Below, one piece after another: positions 1 through 11,789 of a stretch of DNA of 64,000 nt. Origin of the DNA: Liriodendron chinense (Eukaryota > Streptophyta > Magnoliopsida > Magnoliales > Magnoliaceae). The position numbers and the translations under genes are program-made. The notes beneath the pieces were generated by a model. The model was not told where the DNA came from and ran no database searches. It saw only the letters and a program-made list of their open reading frames with translations. Where the stretch lies: the NCBI GenBank assembly GCA_003013855.2, contig PVNU02002850.1, forward strand, positions 3,038,001-3,102,000, written 5' to 3'. Position 1 is the first letter of the stretch. Every line of letters begins with the position of its first letter.

Positions 1-619
1 TTTTTTTAGCCATCCGTTTATGACACCTGATGAGCTGATCAGGCTGATTACTGGTCATGGATATCTATATAATGTGGCTTGCTGATGTATGGATTAGATG
101 TTCCACATATGCACATGGATCGATGGGACTAGGAAACCTCATTGTTTAGGAAAACGTGCAGCTACTAGGCGCTGGAATGACCAACAGTAAGTGGGAAGTT
201 ATAAAGAACCATGCAGAAGAATGTGATGTTGGTGAGGAAACGTACGTCTATTGTCCCAAGGATGGACAGGGAACGGGAGTTGTCTTCAACATTGTACGAA
301 CAGCGACAGGGCTCCTCCGCGAAGGAGAAATCATTCGTATCAACGACCTTTCAGATAACGAAAAGGTGCAACATTCTTCTTTCCTTCCCTCTTTCTTGGA
401 GGTTCTTTTTCATCATCAAATGACTACTTACGACAACCAGAACATTCAAGTTGCATGGGAAAATATGGGTATGGACGTGGGATCATATGGCTCAAGTTAC
501 CTGAATATTATATATTAAAAAATGTATAGAGGTCCATTGACTACCATGAGAGTAGGAAATCTGCAAGTATTTCCATTTCTTGCACTTGCTAATATGAAAT
601 ACACCAACAATCCTAGTTC
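1..619 (+). other. Unresolved gene-like fragment at window edge
   Basis: Open reading stretches occur in all three plus frames, the longest being 120 codons at 156-518, but none continues into the others without a stop. The first 80 bases read as a short stretch containing PFMTPDELIRLI, which loosely recalls the start of a NAC domain; the rest does not support that family. This may be decayed exon sequence of a gene that begins left of the window. I do not recognise the product and cannot define splice sites. Confidence 0.15.
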
Positions 620-979
620 ATGGAAAAAGGCAAAGATAGGGTGGCTGCAATCTTCCATTTTGGGATATTTTGGGAGCGTGATGATTTCATGATGGGCCCA
701 TTAATTCATTGGCATGGATTAGCCACAAGAATGAACTTAATGCACGATAGGGAAGTTTTCCTATTAATCACTAACAGAGAACTCGACCTCATTGAAACAT
801 TCCATACTAGTACATATGGCACCTACAATGAAATGAACGAGGAGAGCCTGAAAGAGGTTTACAAGATGTTGGAAAGGAGAGAAGCTGATGTAGAGCAGGT
901 CGCTGACTATTATATGGCCCAAATGGACCAAAAGAAGACCGATCGGGGTCGGAAACGATCAGGACCGTCAGGATTGTAA
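620..979 (+). CDS. Hypothetical 119-residue ORF, unrecognised
   Basis: An ATG-initiated frame of 119 codons ends at TAA 977-979. The N-terminal half is rich in hydrophobic and aromatic residues (FHFGIFWERDDFMMG). The C-terminal half is charged and probably helical, ending in a basic KKTDRGRKRSG tail. It lies on the same strand as the larger exon downstream and could be a separate exon of the same locus or decayed sequence. No catalytic motif or family signature is visible. Reality as a gene is uncertain because random 120-codon ORFs are expected in a window this size. Confidence 0.2.
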   Translation: MEKGKDRVAAIFHFGIFWERDDFMMGPLIHWHGLATRMNLMHDREVFLLITNRELDLIETFHTSTYGTYNEMNEESLKEVYKMLERREADVEQVADYYMAQMDQKKTDRGRKRSGPSGL

Positions 980-2045
980 AACAATTGTATCTCGAGATTG
1001 ATCCAGGATGAGTTTTAGGGCTTATAATATATGATTTTGGGTAGCTCAAGCTACTTTAGCCAACCAACCCCGTTACCTCGAACTGCCCATGCCGGAATTG
1101 CGAGATTTGACTGGATCGACAGTCATTAGCTTAGTTTTCTTTCAATTTTACTATTCATAGTAAGTTTTATTTTGATCATAACTTTTGATCCGTAGAGTTT
1201 TGGAGTTTGTGCCCAACATGAAAAGGGCTTGGAATAATTAGTAGAACAACGTGGTTAGGCACATTTGAAAATTTTCTATATTTGGCCGAAAACCATAAGT
1301 TTTAGTAGGATTGAGAGACTTCTATAAATGTTGCGTTTTTTTAGGTGTTTTAGTTTGAGTTGAAGTCTGAAACCTCTACCTAGGGTTTATTTCTTATTTA
1401 AAGTATTGCAGTCATATTAGTTTCATTCAATCAATTATTATGAATTTTTCTTGGATTTATTTCCTCTTTTTCTTACTTTCCCTCGTGGATTTGAGGAAGT
1501 TCGGTTGAGGATTTCTGGAGGCCTTGTGGACTCAAGGTAATTATCCGATTAGGCAAATGGTGATCGGCCTACTCACGCCCTCCCTACGTCAGAAGCAGTT
1601 GAAAATTGGAGTTATTTGATATTGCATTGTGAAGTTTGATACTTAGGAACGGTAAAACTGTACACTTGGCAAATCGTAACTCAACCAAACTGTCCAAATC
1701 GTGGTAAATACTTTAGGCAGGCCATCATCCACATTTCAAATTGATTTAATGATCCTATCCATAGTAGAAAAAAAAATAATGATCCTATCATCTCATTAAT
1801 AAGTATTTGTTTGTTGAATTTAAACAGTTAACCATTTTCATTTTGATCTTCCATTAAATGTCCAACCACCACCTAGTTAAGAAATTGAACCCACGTAACC
1901 TTCGGTTTAATGTTTCGTTTGAGTTTATTATATTGCTGTCATAACCTACCTGAATATTTATAGGTTGTAGAAAGCAGGAAGATGCCCTAGACACTGCTTC
2001 TTTTGGAAAACCCGTCTCATATCCTTTGATAATGTATTGTTTCAG
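980..2045. other. AT-rich non-coding stretch, possible intron
   Basis: No convincing coding frame is present. The right edge ends in TATTGTTTCAG, a good plant 3' splice acceptor directly before the open frame that starts at 2046. The stretch could be intron or intergenic sequence. A C-rich run (about ten C) begins the exon side at 2052-2063. Confidence 0.3.
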
Positions 2046-3278
2046 AAAGTCAACCCCCCCCCCCGTCTCATTATATATAATAAAGATATAGATATTTTCC
2101 TATGTATGCTGAGATTTTGGGGGTCAAGCGAGTCTAACACATGGGACATGGGTCCACTCATGCACCCACTGTATCCATGCAAAAGTAACATGGGTAATTT
2201 GTATCAGGAGGATATGCTGAAGATGGTCAGGGATGCATATGAACACCCCGAAGAAATAGTCCATTATGCTAATGGGGACATTCTTGGTAATTCCTCGAAT
2301 GTGCCCGCCAATTCCTTCACTTGTGATTCAATGAGGCCAAATAATTCAGCTATTTCAGATAATCAACATTATGGAGGACTCTGTTCTCCCGTACCAGAAC
2401 TCAGTTACTTCCTTTCTGGTTCACCAAGGCCGGGAATTCCAACTGCATCAAATTATCAACATTCTGGAGGACACTGTTTTCCCCAACCGCAAGCTGCATT
2501 TCAGACTTCAATGGCCTGCTCAGATGATTACAATTTCCATGTGACCGGTGGTGCAGAACTTGGAAACAATGTTGGTCTTCCTATACATGCTGATGGGCCC
2601 ATTCTTGGTAGTTCGTCGACTGTGCCCTTCAATTCCTTCCTTTGTCGTTCACCGAGGCTGGAAATTCCAACTGTTTCAAATTATCAGCATTCTGGAGGAC
2701 ACTGTTTTCCCCAACCGCAAGTTGCATTTCCGACTTCAATGGCGTGCTCAGATGATTACAATTTTGAAGAGACCGGTGGCGCAGAACTTAGAAACAATGT
2801 TGGTCCTCCTATCCATGCTGATGGACCCATTCTTGGTAGTTCGTTGGCTTCAATGGTGATTTCGGATGACTACAATTTCCAAGAGACCAGGGGCATGGAA
2901 TTTGGAAATAATGATGATCGTCTCATCTTGGCTGACAACTTCGTTCTTGCTAGAGACATGAATCTGCCCCCTGATATGTTCACTTCTGGTTCAACCTGTA
3001 TGGAGCTTCCAACCGACGTTTTTTCGAATCATCCATACACTGGAGTAAACAATTTGGATGATGAGGTCTATGTAGACCCCACGACACATGACATTTCATC
3101 GATGACAATCTCACATTATGACAATTTACCACGCATTGATGAGATGGAAGGAGTAAGCAATTTTGATAATTTGAGCCATGGACACCCTGAGTCACATGTT
3201 GATTTTGATGCCAACTTGGCCTCAGCTGGAAATACAACAAGACCAAGTGAAAAGATGTTCAGACACGGACGATACTGA
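2046..3278 (+). CDS. Last exon of an unrecognised repeat-containing plant gene
   Basis: An open frame of about 410 codons runs to TGA 3276-3278. I place its left edge at 2046, after the TTGTTTCAG acceptor, rather than at an ATG, because the frame is open through the splice site. The product is polar and rich in Ser, Asn, Pro, Gly and Asp, with no membrane segments. Its centre carries two to three imperfect copies of an 80-residue unit with the recurring phrases HADGPILGSS, SNYQHSGGHCFPQPQ and MACSDDYNF. Such regions resemble transcription-factor activation tails, but no DNA-binding domain is visible, so function is unassigned. The length of open frame and in-frame repeats argue for a real or recently dead exon. 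Upstream exons are not identified. Confidence 0.45.
   Translation, partial: KVNPPPRLIIYNKDIDIFLCMLRFWGSSESNTWDMGPLMHPLYPCKSNMGNLYQEDMLKMVRDAYEHPEEIVHYANGDILGNSSNVPANSFTCDSMRPNNSAISDNQHYGGLCSPVPELSYFLSGSPRPGIPTASNYQHSGGHCFPQPQAAFQTSMACSDDYNFHVTGGAELGNNVGLPIHADGPILGSSSTVPFNSFLCRSPRLEIPTVSNYQHSGGHCFPQPQVAFPTSMACSDDYNFEETGGAELRNNVGPPIHADGPILGSSLASMVISDDYNFQETRGMEFGNNDDRLILADNFVLARDMNLPPDMFTSGSTCMELPTDVFSNHPYTGVNNLDDEVYVDPTTHDISSMTISHYDNLPRIDEMEGVSNFDNLSHGHPESHVDFDANLASAGNTTRPSEKMFRHGRY
2272..2926 (+). repeat. In-frame protein-coding tandem repeat
   Basis: Three imperfect direct units are visible, starting near 2272, 2590 and 2818. The last is truncated. Each begins with an ATTCTTGGTAGTTCG-like block and, in the two longer units, contains the CATTCTGGAGGACACTG block. 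The repeats keep the reading frame of the surrounding exon. Confidence 0.7.
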
Positions 3279-4329
3279 AAAGAAGTCCTGTAATTCTCCA
3301 AGCGGATGATGGCTTCCGAGAAATGCACTTAAGATTGCAGACCTGAAGCTATGCATTGTGTACTCGAGTTTTCAGCTTGTACCAGTTGGGGACCACCGTT
3401 CCATGATCCAGACCATTGGTTCGCTGGGTCCACCATGCCTGGATCGGGACAATCATAAACTTTTAGCAGTCTGGACCTACGACAGTGGACCCCACTAGTG
3501 CAAACTGAAAAACGATTGTATTATGTGTATCCTTGGGTCGGCGATCCCATAATCCCTCTCTGTTGTGAGGAACTTGAGGGACGTTCACGATAAGCATTTC
3601 TCATTCCATATATCAACATTGTCTCTATTTCCTTTAATGCGACTGGATTTAAAGTCCTTAGCTTGCAATTTCAGTCTCCTTAAGTTTGCAAGTACCTTGT
3701 AAATTGGGCCTAGTGGATTGCTTTTCTGGAAATTGAAGCAGTGTTTGTAAATACAGTTATGTTAAATACTATTTGAACTTGAAAGAGCATTTGACAACTT
3801 TGCAACTGAAAGTCAACTGCCAATTGTATTTAAGCCGTTTGGCAACCATGTTACAAAATTGCAGGTCTTTTTTTTTCCTGAGGTCGAACAGAAGAAAACT
3901 AGATAGTGCACCCATTCGGGTTGTCTTCTGCGCAAGTATTCAACCAAATGTCAAGATGGGTATTTGTAGGGTGCACTTTACCCGTTCCATTAGTCTTGAA
4001 GCTTTTGGTATATTGATTAGGTTCTTAACTATTAGTGTGAGAGTCATCATGACATCTTATGTTTGAGTCACAGAGGGGATGGCATATGGAAAGGGCAACC
4101 TGGACAAGAGTGAAAGCTGCCATAAGGTGAAAAGTGCTAGCTAGCTAGACAACCAGAGTGCAGATGCCATGGGTGAAAAGGGCTACCAGAAAAGAGCTTA
4201 GAGTGAGTGCCGCCACAAAGTAGGCCATCAAGGACATCAACTTCAAAATGTGGTGGAATGTTACAATCCCAAGGGTATAATAGCCCAACTTGACATGTTC
4301 CATCTATCCTTACAGTGTATTGTTTAGGT
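3279..4329. other. Non-coding, no gene seen
   Basis: This stretch follows the exon stop and presumably includes its 3' UTR, but no clear AATAAA signal was found. The part near 3,380-3,500 contains GTCCACC/CCATGATCCAGACC phrases typical of dispersed non-coding repeats. A 97-codon frame at 3,773-4,066 looks random. Confidence 0.4.
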
Positions 4330-4560
4330 TCTTAACACTCAGTATTGTAGTCATTGTCACTATCATTATCATTGTCTAAGCCTTATCCTAATTAAGTGGG
4401 GTTGGCTACATAAATCCTATTTTTCTATCCCACTTTATCAAGGGTCATACCTTCAATTAGACCATAGGTCATTTAGTCTTTTCTCATTACCTCCATCCAC
4501 ATTCTTTTATGTTTTTCCCTTCTCCTTTTAGAACTTTCGACTCGTAGGAACTCTTAACCA
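4330..4560 (-). mobile_element. RTE-type LINE 3' end fragment
   Basis: Read on the minus strand, the segment gives decayed remnants of the conserved end of RTE-class LINE reverse transcriptase (GKxxK... then a VANPTKLG-like tail). It continues into the characteristic AGCCTTATCC...AAGTGGGGTTGGCTACAT block and a run of AT-rich trinucleotides at the 3' end. These phrases mark 3' ends of plant RTE LINEs as I recall them. Several frameshifts are present and the fragment is 5'-truncated, as is usual for LINE insertions. Confidence 0.5.
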
Positions 4561-5667
4561 GCACATAAGTTGTAACATATTTCATCCAAGTAGGCCCCAC
4601 CTAGCTTGGAGATAGATGTTGAGGCGGTTACTGGTAACTGCTCCCCATTTGCTGAAGCAGTTATGTAACTGCACAGCAACCTCTCCTAGTTATTTAAGGC
4701 CACATTGAAATCTCTATTTGAAAAATATTATGGTGATATTTTTCAACCTACACGAATAGAAAGAGCAATCATAAAAAGGAGCAAGTAAACAGAAGGAAGT
4801 TCGAGTTCCATTAAACCATACAATTTGCAGTGTGGGTTCTTGACAAGAAGAAAGTTGTTCCTACATCTTCCTTCATCGGTGACATTGTAGACCTACTTCC
4901 GACAATGTGAGAGGCATTTGGGAAGATCCAACATTTGATCCTTCGCCTTCCACTGTCGTTGTCTCCAAGGATTTCTAATATTGGTATTAGAGCGTTAAAG
5001 GCGCATCTTCGTTGCATTTCTTTTTGTTTTCGTCCTGATATATATAATGGGAAGCATATATTATGATGATGACCTTCCCAAGGGCTAGAGAAAAAAGCCA
5101 TGATCGTTACTTGCTTCAAAGCCACGACAACTACTTTTCTTGAGAAAAAGGCAAGCAGTTCGATCGTCAGATTGGAGAAATTACCCAGGCCATTCTTTGC
5201 AAGAGATGTAACCATCGAAATAGAGAGTTTTCTATGCAGGATATCAGATCGCCTCATGCGAGGCTAAGCCACAAATGAAATCAATTACGGATTCTTGTCG
5301 AAAAATATGACCAATCAGAAAAGTTATTTGCTCGACCTGACGAGTTAACAGAATGGGGTTTAATGATTTTCAGTAGCTATGATCGGGGTCTTACTGGCAA
5401 GAGGCTATAGATTGGGATGGACTAGGCTTGTCCTGGGCTGGACTCTCCTATGGATATTTCCTCTCCTTAGTTTGGGAAATGAAAGGGATGATTGAATTTT
5501 TTTAAATGATCTGAATGGGAAGGAAATAGGGTTATTTATAGCTTCCCAACCCGAGTTTCTGGTAATTCTTGGCAAGTCTAGGGTTTCAAAGGGTATTGAT
5601 GGTCTGGATTGAGATTGCCACATAAAAAAATCTCATGGGTTAGATTAAATGGCGTGGATAATAATTT
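4561..5667. other. Non-coding, no gene seen
   Basis: Minus-strand frames of 148 and 72 codons exist (4,811-5,257 and 5,405-5,623) but show no family motif, repeat or context supporting a gene. The region directly flanks the left LTR of element 1. Confidence 0.35.
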
Positions 5668-8600
5668 TGTAATGCCCCGAGATTTTGGCTCCCGTGGATT
5701 CCATGATAGGCCGAATTTTCAGGTGTTATCTAAGACATGTCAAGGATGAAATTCTTGACATATCACTATGTTTTCATATATTTGAAATTTGATGGCATTC
5801 ATGCACAGAAATGAAAGATAAACATATGATTTAATGAAATTTTAATCTACGTTATTATTAAAAAGTTCTTGAAAATAAACCAAATAAATAATCAATTATT
5901 GCCTTTATTAAGAAAACTTATTACAATTTTAAAATAAACGATAAATTATCTTAAAAACACATAATCAAATAAAATATTCAATATGTCACTCCAACTTCGT
6001 CATCCATCATTTGTGCTGTAAACCTTCGAACATCTCGCCGTAGAGCTCGCTTCACTTTTTGGATCTTCACCTGGATTATCTGGGATATGGTTGGATAGTG
6101 TTAAACGCTATCATAGTGGAAAATATCCCTCCAAGACAATCAAGAATAATAATAACGGTACAGAGTAAACGCAAGTAGGATATTATCAGTTAATCAAATC
6201 AAAACAACCAAGTAAAAATCTTTGTTAATGCGATGCATGGAATGCATGCTCTGGCTAAGGTACCTTGGCTAAAAATCATAATACATGAAGTGAGAAACTC
6301 CCTGTTACGACTTCACACTAGCCACTAGTCACTAGAGGTTCTTGGGACGCACAAGCCCATAGTTTTGCCCGACCATGTGAGACATGGACGGTCATAGCCC
6401 AAATCTATACGTGACAGTGTACGGGAGAAGTAGGACACTCTAACCTATTCTCAATTCCGTACACCCACATGGAGTCAAGTGAATGCATGACTTTAGTTTC
6501 ATCTTTATTTAAGTGGTTTTGCATACAACCAATTTAAATAAAACTCAATGGTCATTATGGGGAGTCGCAAGCAACCTAGCATAGGCCGACAGCACGGGAT
6601 TAGTATCCATAGCACCAACCCCAGCTCATGAGATAACATATACAATTAATGTCTACTCCTTGTCCTACGTATAGTCCAACTAAGTCCCACGAATAGCCAT
6701 TAATTTCCAACATGGCCAACTAAAGGAAACATACATATACAACATATGAATCCATTCCAACATCATGTGAATACAAGGATCCCTTGGCAATACTCAATAT
6801 ATAAACATAGTTATGCCAATATTATCTTTCCAACATGGACACCTCTCACGGGCTCATCTCTCTACAACAATTGATCTCATCAATATGGGGATAAGGGTGT
6901 ACATAAGCGTCATATTCATATGATAATCATCATCCATATGATGTATATATCATCATAACCATCTTAATCATTCATAAATATAAATCAAAGAAATCAACAC
7001 ATGGTTCTCACAATAATGCAAAAAATACACATGCTTTCTCACATATACATCTAAACATGACATCATAGCATCACATAATATCATTTCAGCATAAATCTAA
7101 TATTAATCATGGTCTAATATGGATGATGCATTCAAGCTTAAGATACCCAATAAATAATAAAGAAAATCTAGGAATTACACTTTTATCCATGTTGGCTTGA
7201 GGGCAAAATCATCAGCTTGTCTTTAGATGAAACTCTAGATGTAGAATCTCTAGAAAGATGACATTTAAGCAAAACGTGAACCACACGAATTTAGTAGAAC
7301 GAGTCCCACACGTTAGATCCTTAAGGTGGACGGCTAGGATGGAAAGAATGTGCTCTCTCTCTCTCTCTCTTCTCTCTTTCTCTAGGGCATGGAGGCTAGG
7401 GTTAGGAGAAGGGCTTGGAGGTGCGTAGTAGGAATATGGAGAGAGATGTGCGCACATGAGGAGAGAAAAGAAGGGCGTGCGCGTGAGGTCTTGTGTAACA
7501 ACCTCTCGAGGTGGGTTTCTCAAATCTCAATATTCGGATGATCTTTGATCAATTCCAATCCGTTCATCTTATCAAGCTCAAAGAGTAAAGTCAGAATACG
7601 TAAATTTCTTGATGATCCACATTCTAGATTTGCCGATCCTTAAAAATGGCTTGACGGGTGCTCAAATGGGCTTGATCTCAATTAACGATCTACGCTTGAT
7701 GATTAGGGCCCAAATTTTAGAAAAATATGTAGTCATGATAGGCAAACATTTGTACAAAGTTTAGTGATTGATTGATGGTGAGAAATGCCTAAATCTAAAT
7801 TTCCAACTTTTGGCGGAAAAGGAAGGGGTCAGCTTTGTGGTTCAACAGTGTAAGATTATATATCTGGGTCCAAATTTTGTGTAAACCCGTAGTCATATGA
7901 GTATAATGGGTGGTCCAAATTTGAGAAACGATTGATGGTGAGAAGTGGGTAAATTGAAAGGTTCAGATTTAAAAAGAGTTGGTAACTCGTTAATTCCTAA
8001 AACGGGATAACTTCGTACTTAAAAAAGATGCTTATCAAGGTGGGGTACTCAAATAACACTATTGGTCCATGATAAAGACAATCCAAGTCACTCGTGTGAA
8101 GAAAAATATTTGACTACAGCTAACAATCCACTTTCCTCACTTAATGGACATGAAAATCAAGGGTTAAGCGGCTGATTTGACAATTGGACCACTTCTACTT
8201 TGATTTAAGGGCTGAAATTTGACGTGTATGATTAATTTTTTTATGAATAGGCATGGCATAAACTTTCAAGTTAAATGGATTATGGTAACCATGTGATCTA
8301 GAAATCAAGTATATAAGTTAATGTGAGTCATACACATTTGGGCACTTAAGATTTCATATCTATATACCTAAGATAATCACTTAAATTCTAAGTTAGGAAT
8401 TTATCACTAAGATGATCAATTTGATATGGTTACTTTTTCGACCACGTTTCTCGATCAACGGCTACGAATACTCCTAGATTAAGATCTCCAAGATCATGGG
8501 GCCTACTTGAAAATCTATCTACAAAGAATTAGTATACACCCAAAATTACGCTTATCTTTCGGACGGATTCGAGAACTACCTATCGGATTGATAAAAAATC

Positions 8601-8844
8601 GCAAATTAGGGGATCCAATGGCATTATCGTAATTATAAAAAAAGTGCGAGTTTTGAAAATTCTAACCTCTCTATGCTGTTCATGGGTTTATTCCAAGCAT
8701 CTTTTGTAAAGGGTTCGCTATCGGATCTCTTACAGATGCCCCACTATTCGTAAATCAAAGTTAATGTATGATAATTAATTAAAATAAAACAAAAATAAAT
8801 TTTCAAAAATTTTCAAATAAATTCTAAAAATCTGAGGCGTTACA
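5668..8844 (-). repeat. Element 1 left LTR (3' LTR), 3.18 kb, complete
   Basis: The sequence starts TGTAATGCC and ends GGCGTTACA, a 9-bp imperfect terminal inversion as expected of LTR ends. It aligns throughout with 10,789-11,789 plus 34,917-36,729. It contains a CT/TC microsatellite at 7,352-7,382. No target-site duplication can be tested because the far right end of the element is lost. Confidence 0.85.
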
Positions 8845-8862
8845 AATCCACCTTTCTTAAAA
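8845..8862 (-). other. Element 1 polypurine tract
   Basis: Minus strand AAGAAAGGTGGATT lies directly before the 3' LTR start TGTAACGCC. Purine-rich tracts in this position prime plus-strand DNA synthesis. Confidence 0.6.
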
Positions 8863-10773
8863 TAAACTTCATCCCCGAAGTTTTCTAAGCGTCGATTGTG
8901 GGCAATCTCTTTATTCTTCTCATCTTTAGCTATCCTTGTCCTATTTCGGGTTAGTTGCAATCTTGGTGTCAACACACTCCACCCCCCTTAAAAATAAGAA
9001 TTTTTTGTCATTGAGGTTGATTTTACAAGCTCTCAAATTTCTGGCCTTACACACTTCATTGCGCACTCTAATTCCTAAACGGTTCTGAATATATCGACAG
9101 ATCTCTCAAATCATTCAATCATCTAGCCCTTAATATTTCTTAGGTTTGGGTGAGTGTTCTTGTAGTCAAAGATCTAGGATGATTAGGGTTAAATAATTAT
9201 CAAGGATGTCTGATCGCTAACGGAATGACTGATCGAGAGTTTAGAGGATAGATCTGAGTTTAATTAGGTCAGCATGATCAAATGGTTGAGTGAAAGAGTA
9301 GATAAGCGATCGAGTAACTACGCGAATGAGATATCATTGACGATCGTTAAACGGTTAAAGGTGCGACGGAAAGATGAGATTAGGATATCGTATTCTAGCT
9401 CTTTATATGGTCTAAGTGGCTAAGCTTCTACATCCTAGGGTCGTCTATACATCTATCTTATTCTAAGCATCTAAAGAAAACAATCACACACATTCTAAGA
9501 GATGCACAAAAGTCCTGAAGTTAGAACAATGATGCAATTTGTATAGTGTCGGCATCACGGGAAAACGGTTCAAGTAGATTCGGATTTGATACTTAGATCT
9601 TCTACTCGCATTTGAGCATTGAGTTCTTTAGTATTCATTCGAAATTCCAAGTGACGCCCCTCGGGATTTGAACTTGGATCCAATCGCTTACACATCGCAT
9701 AAGGTACGGTTCCGCTCTTCCATGTGGCCAATTTAGCCTAACATCATGGGGATCTTTATACACTCTCCCACAAAGGAAACATTAACAAATAAAATCCAAA
9801 AGAAATTCATCGATACTATACATCACAACCTTACAGTGTCATATTTACTTCCGTCACTAGTCATGGTCAAAGGTCTATGTGGGGGTTGGTAAGTAGCATT
9901 CTATGGTCATGATAACCTACCTAAGGTAACTAAGTTGGGCCCAAAATTCATAGGGACGTATAAGAAAATGTTAGGAAACACTTCTAAGAGTGCATGCTTA
10001 CAAACTAGGTCTAATCAAAGGGGTTTCGAGGCTAAGGACTAGGGTAGTGCCGAATCTAGAACGCAAGACCTATAAGAACTCCTGGAATTCTTTCTCTCAA
10101 ACCAGGCATCAGTTTCTCTTAAATTTTGGAAGGTAGGCTTTCGGTTAGGTGTGGAACATACTTAATTTTTCTCAGATCAATATTCCTATGGTAATACATG
10201 TTTCTGCCCTAATTAAGTCCAAAAAGTGTAGCAAGTCAGCAAAATTTTATGCAAGATTTTCACTACTGTCAGAATTTTCCTGATTTATCTACATGTCTGA
10301 TTAATATGTAATTTTATGAGAGTTCTAAAAGATAAGTTAGGAGTCTCTGTAAAAATTTACAAAAATTTTGTAGTCTAAAAGTGCATTTTCTAATGGGAGT
10401 AATGCTGCTGGATTTGAAAATCTGACCTAACGGAAAAATTCAAAACAAAATAGATAGCCATAAGATTTGAGCGAGATAATTCACACAATTTAGCGAAACA
10501 TTGATCTAAACATGGGAAATTGATAAAAGCCCCGAACATCAAGTAAAAAGTGAGAATTCACTTTCCAAAAATCCTAAAGTTTACAGATTTCTACGTTTAT
10601 CAGTTACCCTAATGATTTCAAGGGGCCTAAGTTTTGATTTCTAAGTTCATAATATCACAAGCAACCAATAGGAGTTGAACTTAGGTTTTTTGTTTCTAGT
10701 TCATGGGAACCTAAGCCCTATGCTGTGTTTATTATGATAAAGGTTGGGCTTCTCACCTAGAGGTCCCGATTGT

Positions 10774-10788
10774 GCTCTGATACGATAT
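10774..10788 (-). other. Element 1 primer-binding site
   Basis: The plus strand reads GCTCTGATAC, so the minus strand reads GTATCAGAGC, matching most of the TGGTATCAGAGC primer site complementary to plant initiator tRNA-Met. It sits 5 bases inside the right LTR boundary. Confidence 0.7.
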
Positions 10789-11789
10789 TGTAACACCCTG
10801 AGATCTCAACTCCCGTAGATTCCACGATAGGCCGAATTTTCAGGTGTTATCTAAGACGTGTCAAGGATGAAATTCTTAACATATCACTATGTTTCCATAT
10901 ATTTGAAATTTAATGGCATTCATGCACAGAGACGAAAGATAAACATGTGATTTAATGAAATTTTAATCTACGTTATTATTAAAAAGTTCTTGAAACTAAA
11001 CCAAACAAATAATCAATTATTGCCTTCATTAAAAAAAACTTATTACAATTTTAAAATAAACGATAAACTATCCTAAAAACACATAATCAAATAAAATCTT
11101 CAATATGTTACTCCGACTTCGTCATCCGTCATTTGTGCAGCAAACCTTCGAACATCTCGTCGTAGTGCTCGCTTCACTTATTGGATCTTCACCTGAATTA
11201 TTTGAAATATGGTTGGATAGCATTAAACGCTATCATAGTGGGGAATATCCCTCCAAGACAATCAAGAATAATAATAATGGTACAGAGTAAACACAAGTAG
11301 GATATTATCATTTAATCAAATTAAAACAACCAAGTCAAAATCTTTGTTAATGTGATGCATGGAATGCATGCTCCGACTAAGGCACCCTGGCTAGAAATCA
11401 CAATACATAAAGTGGGAGACTCCCTGTTACGACTTCACGCTAACCACTAGTCACCAGAGGTTCCTAGGATGCACAAGCCCATAGTTTTGCCTAACCACAT
11501 GAGAAACAGGACGCTTATAGCCCAAATCTACACGTGACAGTGTATGGGAGAAGTAGGACGCTCTAACCTATTCTCAATTCTGTACACTCACATAGAGCCA
11601 AGTGAATGCATGACTTTAGTTTCACGTTTATTTAAGTGTTTTCGCATACAATCGATTTAAAAAAAAAACTCAATGGTCACTATGGGGATTCGCAAGTAAC
11701 CCAGCATAGGCCGATAGCATGGGATTAGTGTCCATAGCACCAACCCCAGCTCATGAGATAACATATACGATTAATGTCCACTCCTTGTC
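10789..11789 (-). repeat. Element 1 right LTR (5' LTR), first part
   Basis: This segment aligns with the first 1.0 kb of the left LTR (5,668 onward). Alignment breaks at CTCCTTGTC, where the Tat element begins, and resumes at 34,912 with the 5-bp duplication TTGTC. The host LTR shows what the empty site looked like (CTCCTTGTCCTACGTATAG at 6,656-6,674). Confidence 0.9.
11785..11789. repeat. Tat element left target-site duplication
   Basis: TTGTC precedes the LTR start TGTGGACCC and is repeated at 34,912-34,916 after the opposite LTR end GTCTACA. Confidence 0.9.

Larger units (their letters stand above)
8845..10788 (-). pseudogene. Element 1 internal region, coding-dead
   Basis: Only 1.94 kb separates the LTRs, too short for gag-pol. 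On the minus strand the region opens with the primer-binding site and closes with a FGDEVYFKKGG-coding tail and the polypurine tract. Between them all frames are closed by frequent stops and no protease, RT or integrase motif survives. The element could only have moved using proteins of a relative. Confidence 0.65.

Noticed and set aside
1..240. Possible NAC domain start (PFMTPDELI) and basic stretch KRAATRRW
   Set aside because: Pieces are in broken frames and the other NAC subdomains are not visible.
4230..4290. Possible Copia polypurine tract and LTR start (AATGTGGTGGAATGTTACAATCCC)
   Set aside because: Only about 50 bases fit, with no second LTR, primer site or coding remnant.
7212..7523. 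103-codon minus frame in element 1 LTR
   Set aside because: Runs through the CT microsatellite; composition artefact (RERERE-type stretch).
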